Positions 1 through 6,549 of a stretch of DNA of 7,339 bases are shown one piece after another (position 1 is the stretch's first letter; each line of letters begins with the position of its first letter). The DNA comes from Deltaproteobacteria bacterium (GTDB lineage Bacteria > Desulfobacterota > Desulfobacteria > Desulfobacterales > SURF-7). The stretch covers positions 1 to 7,339 of the forward strand of contig JAFDJC010000161.1 of NCBI GenBank assembly GCA_019307665.1, given 5' to 3'. The position numbers and the translations under genes were made by a program. The notes beneath the pieces were generated by a model. That model ran no database searches, was not told where the DNA came from, and saw only the letters and a program-made list of their open reading frames with translations.

Positions 1-348
1 TATGCTATATCCTTCGCCAATCAAAGAGATGCTTCCTTGTATGATATAATCGACCTCTGCCTGTTCACCTAATTGCCGAACCTGTTTGGTGCTTTCAAAT
101 CCTTCAGGGGGTATTGAATCCATCAATGCTTGAGAATTGGCCATTGATGCCCCTTGGTTTTTCAGTAAATTCGAAATAATCTCCACAACATCTTTTCCCA
201 AATCAACGGAACCTCTTTCAGTAAAAATTTTAAATGGAAGAACAGCCACAGACGGTTTGTTTTTCTCTGGTTTTAAATCTGGTCCTGAAGCTGAAACTGA
301 AACTGAAGAAACAATAACAATTACAATCGCAATGAAATATCGAAACAT
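1..348 (-). CDS. Secreted protein with TolB/FlgO-like N-terminal domain (3'-partial)
   Basis: Only the first 116 codons are present; the frame is open to the left edge of the window. The start is ATG at 346-348, chosen because it begins a clear signal peptide: Arg3, a hydrophobic run at about residues 5-16, then V-S-A at 18-20 as a plausible signal peptidase I site. There is no lipobox cysteine. The mature part starts with a charged linker, then a beta strand (SVAVLPFKI), a helix (LGKDVVEIISNLLKNQG), and later QLGEQAEVDYIIQGSIS. This pattern of a VAVLPF strand, a helix and then 'DYIIQGSI' is typical of TolB N-terminal, FlgO and CsgG-like periplasmic domains; that match is by eye. It lies 36 bases after lolD and is probably in the same operon, which suggests an envelope role. 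Related bacteria can carry large secreted proteins with repeats at this position, but nothing visible shows what follows. The exact family is not recognised. Confidence 0.7.
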   Translation of the reverse strand, partial: MFRYFIAIVIVIVSSVSVSASGPDLKPEKNKPSVAVLPFKIFTERGSVDLGKDVVEIISNLLKNQGASMANSQALMDSIPPEGFESTKQVRQLGEQAEVDYIIQGSISLIGEGYSI

Positions 349-361
349 ATAATAAACCGGA

Positions 362-366
362 TCCTT
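362..366 (-). promoter_or_regulatory. Candidate ribosome binding site of the secreted-protein gene
   Basis: AAGGA on the minus strand lies 13 bases upstream of the ATG at 346-348. This is longer than the usual 5-9 bases, so initiation may be modest. No better Shine-Dalgarno match lies between lolD and this start, and no better in-frame start is visible. The signal peptide, not this site, decides the start. Confidence 0.35.
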
Positions 367-384
367 TTTATTTTTCTTTGTTTT

Positions 385-1128
385 TCAGGAAGCTGTCTGC
401 AGCTTGCCGTCAACTATCGTTACATTACTAGACATAAGTGATGCAAGTTCGGTATTATGTGTTACTACAACTAATGTCATTGAAAGCTCCTGGTTCAACT
501 CCATAAGCAGTTCATGAATCCGACTGCTGTTTCTTTTGTCCAGGTTGCCGGTCGGCTCATCTGCCAGAAGTAAAACAGGTTTTAAAACAAGGGCTCTGGC
601 AAGCGCCACCCGTTGCTGTTCTCCACCTGAAAGCCTGTTAACCTTGTGCCCAATTCTTTCCTTCAGGCCGACACGAATAAGTACACCCTCTGCAACATAT
701 CTGCTCTCTTGCTTGTCAAATCCTTTGATCAAAGCAGGCATCATCGTGTTTTCAAGTGCACTGAATTCGGGCAGCAAGTGATGAAACTGGAAAACAAAAC
801 CAACGGATTCGTTTCTATGTCTCGCCAGACTGATATCGTTCATTTGAAAAACATCTTTGCCGTTAAAATTCAGCTTTCCGCTATCAGGCCTGTCCAGTGT
901 GCCCAAAATATGAAGTAATGTGGACTTGCCGATACCTGAAGCACCTACAACCGCAATCGTTTCACCAATGTTGATATTGAAATCGATTCCCTTTAAAACG
1001 TCAATACGGCTTCCATTACTGTAAAAACTTTTAAATATCTGATGCCCTGAGATTAAAGGTGCTTTTCCCCTGAACCTGTCTTCATTTGTGTCCATATTCT
1101 TTTTTTCATACAAATTTATATCAACCAT
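385..1128 (-). CDS. lolD: LolD, ATP-binding subunit of the lipoprotein-releasing ABC transporter
   Basis: This 247-residue cytoplasmic ATPase would power LolC-type permeases to extract outer-membrane lipoproteins from the inner membrane for hand-over to a LolA carrier. All ABC motifs are visible: Walker A GASGIGKST (62-70, Lys68), Q-loop Gln114 in FVFQFHHLLPEF, signature LSGGEQ (166-171), Walker B LLLADEP (186-192, Glu191 catalytic), D-loop GNLD, and switch His224 in VVTHN. The FQFHHLLPEFSALEN stretch is characteristic of LolD and argues against FtsE or MacB, as does the adjacent lolC. The start at 1126-1128 is preferred because GAGG lies 9 bases upstream and the ATG overlaps the lolC stop. 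An upstream start at 1188 would run deep into lolC and add unrelated Arg-rich sequence. A start at 1095 (MDTNEDRF) gives 236 residues, closer to the usual size of about 230, but has a poorer ribosome site. Confidence 0.93.
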   Translation of the reverse strand: MVDINLYEKKNMDTNEDRFRGKAPLISGHQIFKSFYSNGSRIDVLKGIDFNINIGETIAVVGASGIGKSTLLHILGTLDRPDSGKLNFNGKDVFQMNDISLARHRNESVGFVFQFHHLLPEFSALENTMMPALIKGFDKQESRYVAEGVLIRVGLKERIGHKVNRLSGGEQQRVALARALVLKPVLLLADEPTGNLDKRNSSRIHELLMELNQELSMTLVVVTHNTELASLMSSNVTIVDGKLQTAS

Positions 1129-2356
1129 ACCGAATAGCCTCAACAGGATCAATCCCCGATGCCTTGTGCGCCGGGTATAATGTTGCAAGAAAGCATATGA
1201 CGATGGCAGCCAGGCCGATCATAAACACATCCAGCGCTTCAAGCCTGACAGGAAGCGTTGTAATATAATATACGTCACCCGGCAGTTCAATAAACTTGTA
1301 GCGTCTTAACAGGATGCATAAGCCGAGCCCAAGCAACACACCAAGCGATGTTCCTACTGTGCCTATTGCCATACCGCTGAATATAAATATCTTTCGAATA
1401 CTTGTGTTTGGTGCCCCCATTGCTTTCAGTATTCCTATATCGCGGGTTTTTTTCATTACCATCATAATAAGCGAGCTTGCGATATTAAAAGCAGCAACAA
1501 GAATAATGAGCGTCAAAATGATAAACATCACCGTTTTTTCAAGCTTAAGGGCAGAAAACAGGTTCCGGTTCATTTTCGTCCAGTCTTTAGCCTGATACGG
1601 AAAACCGAGACTTTCAACCAGTTTTTCAGCTGTTTTTTCAGCCTTGTAAATATCTTTAACCTTTATCTCGATGCCGGAAACAGTATCATTTATGCGAAGT
1701 ATCTTCTGAGCCTCCTGTAAACCAATATAAGCATAGGCTCCGTCATATTCATACATTCCTGACTCAAAAAGTCCGGTCACCCTGAAACGTTTCATGGATG
1801 GAATATGGCCGACAGGCGTCAGCATCCCCCTCGGTGATACAATATAAACGGTATCGCCTTTAATAACCCGGAGGCTCCCGGCAAGTTCTTTTCCCAGCAC
1901 AATGCCCGGTATAGCCAATTCTTCGGCGCTGATTTTTGCCGCCTGAAACTTATCCCGCAGCGAACTGTCTCTGAAGTGTTTGACAACACTCCCGACTGAT
2001 GCTGGATCTACTCCTCTCAGTACAGCACCTGAGACATTGGTTTGTGATTTGAGCATAACCTGTGAAGAGATAAAAGGAGAGGATGCCACGACCTGTTCAT
2101 TATCCTTTATAAGCCTTAAAACCCTCCTGTAATCAAAAAAGTTTCCTTCCTGCCTTGTCAACACAATATGAGATTCTATCCCCAGAATCCGGGTTTTAAG
2201 GTCAGATTCAAATCCCGCCATTACAGCGATGACAACTATCAGCGCCATAACGCCTACTGCAACGCCGGCAATTGAAAGAAAGGTTATGAGAGAAATAAAG
2301 GCATGTTTCTGTCTGGTCCTTAAATAACGGCCACCTATGAAGTATTCAAACGGCAT
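1121..2356 (-). CDS. lolC: LolC/LolE-type permease of the lipoprotein-releasing ABC transporter
   Basis: This 411-residue inner-membrane protein is the permease partner of LolD; it takes lipoproteins from the outer leaflet of the inner membrane. The layout is that of the LolC/E family. It has a short cytoplasmic N-terminus (FIGGRYLRTRQ, 6-16), TM1 at about 22-48, and a large periplasmic domain at about 50-270. TM2 lies at about 274-301, followed by a coupling segment KKTRDIGILKAMGA (302-314), TM3 at about 323-350 and TM4 at about 374-394. MAGFESDLKTRILGI (46-60) and PGDVYYITTLPV (359-370) are family hallmarks. The gene follows lysS after 26 bases with only a weak ribosome site and overlaps lolD by 8 bases, so it is probably translated within the lysS operon. 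Only one permease gene is visible. In bacteria with one such gene the permease is expected to work as a homodimer (LolF-like), which I infer here. LolC and LolE cannot be separated from sequence alone. Confidence 0.92.
   Translation of the reverse strand: MPFEYFIGGRYLRTRQKHAFISLITFLSIAGVAVGVMALIVVIAVMAGFESDLKTRILGIESHIVLTRQEGNFFDYRRVLRLIKDNEQVVASSPFISSQVMLKSQTNVSGAVLRGVDPASVGSVVKHFRDSSLRDKFQAAKISAEELAIPGIVLGKELAGSLRVIKGDTVYIVSPRGMLTPVGHIPSMKRFRVTGLFESGMYEYDGAYAYIGLQEAQKILRINDTVSGIEIKVKDIYKAEKTAEKLVESLGFPYQAKDWTKMNRNLFSALKLEKTVMFIILTLIILVAAFNIASSLIMMVMKKTRDIGILKAMGAPNTSIRKIFIFSGMAIGTVGTSLGVLLGLGLCILLRRYKFIELPGDVYYITTLPVRLEALDVFMIGLAAIVICFLATLYPAHKASGIDPVEAIRYG
1138..1141 (-). promoter_or_regulatory. 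Ribosome binding site supporting the lolD start at 1128
   Basis: GAGG on the minus strand, inside the end of lolC, stands 9 bases before the lolD ATG. With the ATGGTTGA overlap of the lolC stop and lolD start, this favours the 247-residue LolD and suggests translational coupling. Confidence 0.5.
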
Positions 2357-2382
2357 GTTTTTATTTCAGCAGAGCACCGGAC

Positions 2383-3876
2383 TCAAGCCGCATTATCCCC
2401 GGCCTGCGGTTTCATATGCGGGAACAGAATCACTTCCCTGATAGAGGGTGAATCGGTTAAAAGCATTGCAAGCCGATCGATTCCAATTCCCTCACCTGCA
2501 GTCGGAGGCATTCCATATTCGAGCGCTTCGATATAATCATGATCCATCAAATGCGCCTCCTTGTCCCCTGCATCCCTGTCAGCAACTTGTTGAACAAACC
2601 GCTCCTTCTGATCAATCGGGTCATTCAGTTCTGAAAACCCGTTTGCGATTTCACGTCCTCCGATAAAAAGCTCAAAACGTTCAGTGAGTTCAGGCGTATT
2701 ATCGCTCCTCCTCGACAGCGGGGATACCTCCACAGGATATCCTGTAATAAATGTCGGCTGAATTAATTTCGGCTCCACAAGTACATCGAACAGCTTGGTG
2801 ATCACTTTGCCTGTACGATCGGTTTTTGTTATTTTAATGCTTTTTGACGCCGCCAACTTCAGAAGGCCCTCCCTGTCATTCAACAGATGCTGATCAACAC
2901 CACCGATTTCATGTAAAGCCGTCAGCAGGGGAATGCGCTGCCATTTCCCTCTGAATTCAATATGTTCCCCCTGATATTCTATTGATGTAGAGTCGATTAC
3001 CGCCTTGGACACATACTGGAACATGGATTCCGTTAAATCCATCAGATCTTCATAGGTCGCATATGCCTGGTAAAACTCAAGCATTGTGAATTCAGGGTTG
3101 TGACGGGTAGATACGCCCTCGTTTCTGAAGTTCCTGTTGATTTCAAATACACGTTCAAACCCGCCGACAACAAGCCTTTTTAAATAAAGCTCAGGAGCTA
3201 TTCGCAGGAAAAGATCCATATCCAGTGCATTGTGATGAGTCTTAAATGGTTCGGCTTCAGCGCCACCCGGGACAGGCTGCATCATCGGCGTTTCTACTTC
3301 AAGATAATCGCGTTCCAGTAAAAAGATTCGAATCGCCTGAACAATCCTGCTTCTCTTAATAAAAATATCCCGTGTATCCTGGTTCATTATGAGATCAAGA
3401 TAGCGCTGTCTGTAACGTTTTTCAGGGTCTTTAAGACCATGAAATTTCTCGGGGAGTGGTCTAACCGACTTGCTTAAAAGTGTGAGTTCGTTAACCAGAA
3501 GGGTCCATTCGCCGGTTTTGGTTTTAAAAACAGTTCCTTTTAAGCCAATGAAATCACCGATATCGAACTGTTTGAACTGGGCATACGCCTCATCCCCGAC
3601 TTTATCTTTCCTGATATAGGCCTGAAGCTGGCCGGTCCTGTCCCTGAAGCGTATAAAAGTGGATTTGCCGAACTTGTTAATCGCCATCATTCTGCCGCCT
3701 GTTGAAAAACAGGTCCCGCTCTCAGCAATAGTATCAGGTGACTGATCTATGACGCCCAGTATATCCTTTGCGGTATTTGTCACTTTGAAATCATTAGGGA
3801 ACAGATTTATACCGCTCTCTTTTAACTCCAGAAGCTTTTTTCTCTTTGTTTCAAGAAAATCGTCTTTTTGTTCCAT
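2383..3876 (-). CDS. lysS: Lysyl-tRNA synthetase, class II
   Basis: This cytoplasmic enzyme activates lysine with ATP and charges tRNA(Lys). At 497 residues it has the normal length for bacterial LysS. The N-terminal OB-fold anticodon-binding domain covers about 55-140 (STGGRMMAINKFGKSTFIRF...). The class II catalytic domain follows. Motif 1 lies around 186-204, ending in VETPMMQPVPGG. Motif 2 is ERVFEINRNFRNEG (241-254), continuing into STRHNPEFTMLEFYQAY. Motif 3 is GEGIGIDRLAMLL (461-473), with the motif arginine at 468. FIGGREIANGFSELNDP (404-420) is also a strong LysS marker. The ATG at 3874-3876 gives the expected KRKKLLELKESGINLFP opening; its ribosome site is weak. It is the first gene of the lysS-lolC-lolD run, a grouping known in several Desulfobacterota. 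There is no sign of damage. The class I enzyme LysK and the truncated EpmA paralogue are excluded by motifs and full length. Confidence 0.97.
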   Translation of the reverse strand: MEQKDDFLETKRKKLLELKESGINLFPNDFKVTNTAKDILGVIDQSPDTIAESGTCFSTGGRMMAINKFGKSTFIRFRDRTGQLQAYIRKDKVGDEAYAQFKQFDIGDFIGLKGTVFKTKTGEWTLLVNELTLLSKSVRPLPEKFHGLKDPEKRYRQRYLDLIMNQDTRDIFIKRSRIVQAIRIFLLERDYLEVETPMMQPVPGGAEAEPFKTHHNALDMDLFLRIAPELYLKRLVVGGFERVFEINRNFRNEGVSTRHNPEFTMLEFYQAYATYEDLMDLTESMFQYVSKAVIDSTSIEYQGEHIEFRGKWQRIPLLTALHEIGGVDQHLLNDREGLLKLAASKSIKITKTDRTGKVITKLFDVLVEPKLIQPTFITGYPVEVSPLSRRSDNTPELTERFELFIGGREIANGFSELNDPIDQKERFVQQVADRDAGDKEAHLMDHDYIEALEYGMPPTAGEGIGIDRLAMLLTDSPSIREVILFPHMKPQAGDNAA

Positions 3877-3916
3877 ATGTTATCTGCCTGTATTGTGAAA
3901 AAATATTAACCTGAAT

Positions 3917-3945
3917 TAGCTATCGTATTTGCCGGAAGGTGTCAA
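3917..3945 (-). promoter_or_regulatory. Possible sigma-70 promoter upstream of lysS (weak)
   Basis: The 71-base gap between the PilS-like gene and lysS has a perfect -35 hexamer TTGACA on the minus strand (3940-3945). At 17 bases spacing follows TAGCTA (3917-3922), which matches the -10 consensus only in its first two bases. The gap is the longest in the window and separates pilus-related from housekeeping genes, so a promoter is sensible here. The poor -10 keeps confidence low. Confidence 0.25.
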
Positions 3946-3947
3946 GA

Positions 3948-5249
3948 TCAAGTTGAGTTGTCAGGGGGCGAGACCTGTTTAAACCTTAAAGTAAACGTTG
4001 TCCCTTTGTTCACGTCACTGTCAACATCAAGCCTTGAATCATAGGAGGCAAGAATACGCTGGACAATGGATAGCCCGAGGCCTGTTCCTTCGGACCGGGT
4101 TGTAAAAAACGGATTAAAAATCAAAGAAACGTTTTCTTTCGGGATACCACAGCCGCTATCTGTTATCTTAACAATTACATGCGTATCTTTTACAGTATTC
4201 ATCTCAATAGCGATGGTGCCGTCTCCCTCAATCGCCGCTGAAGCATTTTTTAAAAGGTTCCACAGGATTTGACGCAGATGGCCTTGATCCATTTCAACCC
4301 AGACATCCGGCACAAACTTTTTTTCCAAAGAGATGCTTCCCACGCAGGATGTATCTTTTTCAAAAAAATCCACTGTTTCCACTAAGGCTGAGTCCAGGCG
4401 AAAAATCTCAGTCTTTCCTATCTGCGGTTTTGCAAAAAAAAGAAAGTCGGTCACAAGAGTGCTGAGTCTGTCCGCTTCCCTAAGAATAATCTGCATCAGT
4501 TTATCATTATCAGGATCACAATTTTCATCTTCCCTTAACAATTGAATCGATCCGGCAAGAGATGCCAGGGGATTTTTAATCTCATGAGCCAGCCCTGCAG
4601 CCATTTCCCCGGCGGCAGCTGCCTTCTCCACACGTTTCAGATGATCCTCCATTGCCTTCAGCTCTTTTCTTGCCATTTTTTCCTGATCAGCCAGAATCCC
4701 GCTTAAAAAAGCAACCGCATAGCATGCAATAACAGTGGGCGGCACTTTGTAAAGCACTTGCCAGCCATCACCGATAAAACTTCCCGCCATTCCAATCGGT
4801 TCCAGGATGCCGTAATATTCATTCACGGCAACAAGGATAAACTGAGCACTGCTTAAACTCGCAATGATCACGCTGCCTTTTCGATAAAGAATCATGCTGG
4901 CACACATAATTATGACCAGATACAGGGTGGTAAAAATACTTAAGAAACCTCCTGTAATCAGAATAATCAGTGTAATGGTTACGGTATCAAGAAAAAGCTG
5001 GGTATAAACAAAAAAAGGTCTTCTGCCGATGAGCTTATTAGCTATAAAATAAACGGCAGAAAGGATGAGCAGGCCGAGAGACAGCCCGAGCAGCAAAAGG
5101 AGCGGTTTTATCAGCGTTGCCGGCACACCCCCAAAGTAGTAGCCGATAGTTGATGCCCCCATCATTAAAGCAAAAAGGGCTCTAAAATACATGAGCCCTT
5201 TTAATCTTTTCAGGTAATCTTTTTCCTGCGATATTTCTGATTCACTCAC
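3948..5249 (-). CDS. PilS-like membrane sensor histidine kinase, lacking a PAS domain
   Basis: This 433-residue inner-membrane two-component kinase has about six membrane segments in its first 190 residues (roughly 20-40, 46-70, 83-100, 103-121, 124-142, 170-188). A 25-residue charged helical linker comes next. The HisKA box GEMAAGLAHEIKNPLAS (214-230) holds the phosphorylated His222. The ATPase part shows the N box NLLKNASAAI (331-340), G1 DSGCGIP (364-370) and F/G2 NPFFTTRSEGTGLGLSIV (379-396). The kinase core and the position after pilC resemble PilS, which with the sigma-54 activator PilR controls pilin transcription. Unlike typical PilS (about 530 residues in Pseudomonas), there is no PAS domain between membrane and kinase parts, and no response regulator follows; lysS does. 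The GTG start (5247-5249) is supported by AGGG 7 bases upstream. The assignment to pilus control is inference, so no symbol is given; another NtrB-like kinase role is possible. Confidence 0.88.
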   Translation of the reverse strand: MSESEISQEKDYLKRLKGLMYFRALFALMMGASTIGYYFGGVPATLIKPLLLLLGLSLGLLILSAVYFIANKLIGRRPFFVYTQLFLDTVTITLIILITGGFLSIFTTLYLVIIMCASMILYRKGSVIIASLSSAQFILVAVNEYYGILEPIGMAGSFIGDGWQVLYKVPPTVIACYAVAFLSGILADQEKMARKELKAMEDHLKRVEKAAAAGEMAAGLAHEIKNPLASLAGSIQLLREDENCDPDNDKLMQIILREADRLSTLVTDFLFFAKPQIGKTEIFRLDSALVETVDFFEKDTSCVGSISLEKKFVPDVWVEMDQGHLRQILWNLLKNASAAIEGDGTIAIEMNTVKDTHVIVKITDSGCGIPKENVSLIFNPFFTTRSEGTGLGLSIVQRILASYDSRLDVDSDVNKGTTFTLRFKQVSPPDNST

Positions 5250-5256
5250 ATCATAA

Positions 5257-5260
5257 CCCT
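5257..5260 (-). promoter_or_regulatory. Ribosome binding site for the GTG start of the PilS-like kinase
   Basis: AGGG (preceded by C) on the minus strand lies 7 bases before the GTG at 5247-5249. An ATGATG just upstream is in another frame and runs directly into TGA, so the GTG is the best start. Confidence 0.5.
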
Positions 5261-5283
5261 GTTATCAATCTGTTCTTGTCCAA

Positions 5284-5295
5284 GATAAGCTTATC
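5284..5295 (-). repeat. 12-base perfect palindrome across the pilC stop codon
   Basis: GATAAGCTTATC is self-complementary and includes the TAA stop of pilC. It sits about 35 bases before the start of the kinase gene. It is too short and lacks the U-tract of an intrinsic terminator. It could be a regulator half-site pair or chance. Confidence 0.3.
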
Positions 5296-6502
5296 CTGAT
5301 ATCGCACCGGCCATCTGAAATACCGGAAGGTACATTGCAATTACGAGGCCGCCTATAAGACCGCCCATAAAAACCATCATTAAAGGTTCTATGGCTGAAG
5401 TCAGATTTTCAACCGCAGTATCGACCTCGTCTTCATAAAAATCAGCTATTTTCTCAAGCATTGCGTCTAAGGCTCCGGTGGACTCTCCCACCGCAATCAT
5501 GGAACACACCATGGAAGGGAACACGCCGCTTTCGGAAAGAGGGTCAGCCATGGTCCGGCCTTCTGAAATGCCGCTCCGTACATTATAAATCGCGTTTTCA
5601 ATTGTTTTATTTCCAGCTGTTTTGGCAACAATGTCAAGTGCGTCCAGAATCGCCACGCCGCTTGACATCATTGTGCCCATTGTGCGTGTAAATTTGGAAA
5701 CCGCAACTTTTCGTATCAAAATGCCCACGATCGGCAGCTTAAGGAACAAATCATCCATCAATTCTCTTCCCCTGGGTGTGGCGTAGAACTTTTTATAGGC
5801 CACAACAAACAGTATAAAAGCGGCTATAATATAAAGAATTTTACTTTGAACTATTTCACTTGCTGCGACAACTACCTGAGTCGGCAAAGGAAGTTCTTTT
5901 CCAAAATCAGCAAACATTTCCTCGAATACAGGAATAACAAAAACCAGGATAACAATGACTACAACGATCGCTATGGCTAGAGTTATAAGGGGATACATCA
6001 TTGCGCTCTTAACCTGGCTTTTAAGCTTGGCCGCCTTTTCCATATAGGTTGACAGTCTTCTCAAAATCACATCAAGAATACCGCCGGCTTCACCGGCTGC
6101 CACCATATTGACAAAAAGGGCATCAAATTCTTTGGGAAACTGCTTCAATGCCTCCGCCATTGTCTGCCCGCCTTCCACAGACTCTTTTAAAGTTTTGATC
6201 TCTTTTTTAAACGTTGGATTTTCCTGCTGTGCATAAAGGATATCAAGGCATTGAATGATCGGCAGCCCTGCATCGATCATGGTTGAAAACTGCCTGCAGA
6301 AAATAATGACGTCTGCCTGCTTAACTTTCGGCTGGAAAAAAGCAATGTTTTCAAAAAGGTCTTTCGGCTTTGCCTTGATCTTGGTTGGCGTTATTCTCAT
6401 CTTCTGGAGTTGAGCCCGAACCGCATTTTCATTCGGCACATCCAGTTCACCTTTTTGCACATCACCTCTTTTGTTTTTTCCCTGCCATAAATAAACCGGC
6501 AT
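5291..6502 (-). CDS. pilC: PilC/GspF-family inner-membrane platform protein (type IV pilus assembly)
   Basis: This 403-residue polytopic protein is the inner-membrane platform on which the assembly ATPase acts to add or remove pilin subunits. The N-terminal segment MPVYLWQGKNKRGDVQKGEL is the usual PilC opening. Two T2SSF repeats follow, at about 66-190 (FCRQFSTMIDAGLPIIQCL ... GGILDVILRRLSTYMEKA) and 269-391 (KFTRTMGTMMSSGVAILDAL ... STGALDAMLEKIADFYEDEV). Each repeat ends in membrane helices: about 168-192, 219-238 and 374-395. Conserved AAGEAGG (135-141) and AVGESTG (337-343) mark the paired repeats. The length is normal and the gene looks intact. GspF of type II secretion has the same fold; the neighbouring PilS-like kinase tips the balance to PilC. 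No pilB, pilT or pilin gene is visible, so it may be the end of a pilus cluster or isolated. The ATG start has a very strong ribosome site. Confidence 0.92.
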   Translation of the reverse strand: MPVYLWQGKNKRGDVQKGELDVPNENAVRAQLQKMRITPTKIKAKPKDLFENIAFFQPKVKQADVIIFCRQFSTMIDAGLPIIQCLDILYAQQENPTFKKEIKTLKESVEGGQTMAEALKQFPKEFDALFVNMVAAGEAGGILDVILRRLSTYMEKAAKLKSQVKSAMMYPLITLAIAIVVVIVILVFVIPVFEEMFADFGKELPLPTQVVVAASEIVQSKILYIIAAFILFVVAYKKFYATPRGRELMDDLFLKLPIVGILIRKVAVSKFTRTMGTMMSSGVAILDALDIVAKTAGNKTIENAIYNVRSGISEGRTMADPLSESGVFPSMVCSMIAVGESTGALDAMLEKIADFYEDEVDTAVENLTSAIEPLMMVFMGGLIGGLVIAMYLPVFQMAGAISG

Positions 6503-6506
6503 ACCC

Positions 6507-6513
6507 CCTCCTT
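6507..6513 (-). promoter_or_regulatory. Strong ribosome binding site of pilC
   Basis: AAGGAGG on the minus strand precedes the pilC ATG (6500-6502) with a 4-base G-rich spacer. It is the best Shine-Dalgarno match in the window. A small CCTG/CAGG hairpin (6518-6529) with a 4-base loop lies just upstream. Confidence 0.65.
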
Positions 6514-6549
6514 TTTCCTGACAACAGGTATTTTAAGAATTCAGTGCTG

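Noticed and set aside
137..352. Open frame of 71 codons on the plus strand
   Set aside because: It lies opposite the signal-peptide-bearing gene on the minus strand, has no ribosome site or recognisable domain, and is best explained as an antisense shadow.
385..1128. FtsE or MacB ATPase
   Set aside because: The FQFHHLLPEF motif and the adjacent LolC/E permease fit LolD better.
1129..1188. Extended LolD start at 1188
   Set aside because: The added residues (MQHYTRRTRHRG...) are the lolC 3' end read in another frame and are unlike LolD N-termini; the ATG at 1128 has a ribosome site.
5284..5295. Intrinsic terminator after pilC
   Set aside because: The palindrome has only a 6-bp arm with no loop and no following U-tract.
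5291..6502. GspF of a type II secretion system
   Set aside because: The fold is shared, but no other gsp gene is present and the neighbour is a PilS-like kinase, so PilC is preferred, not proven.
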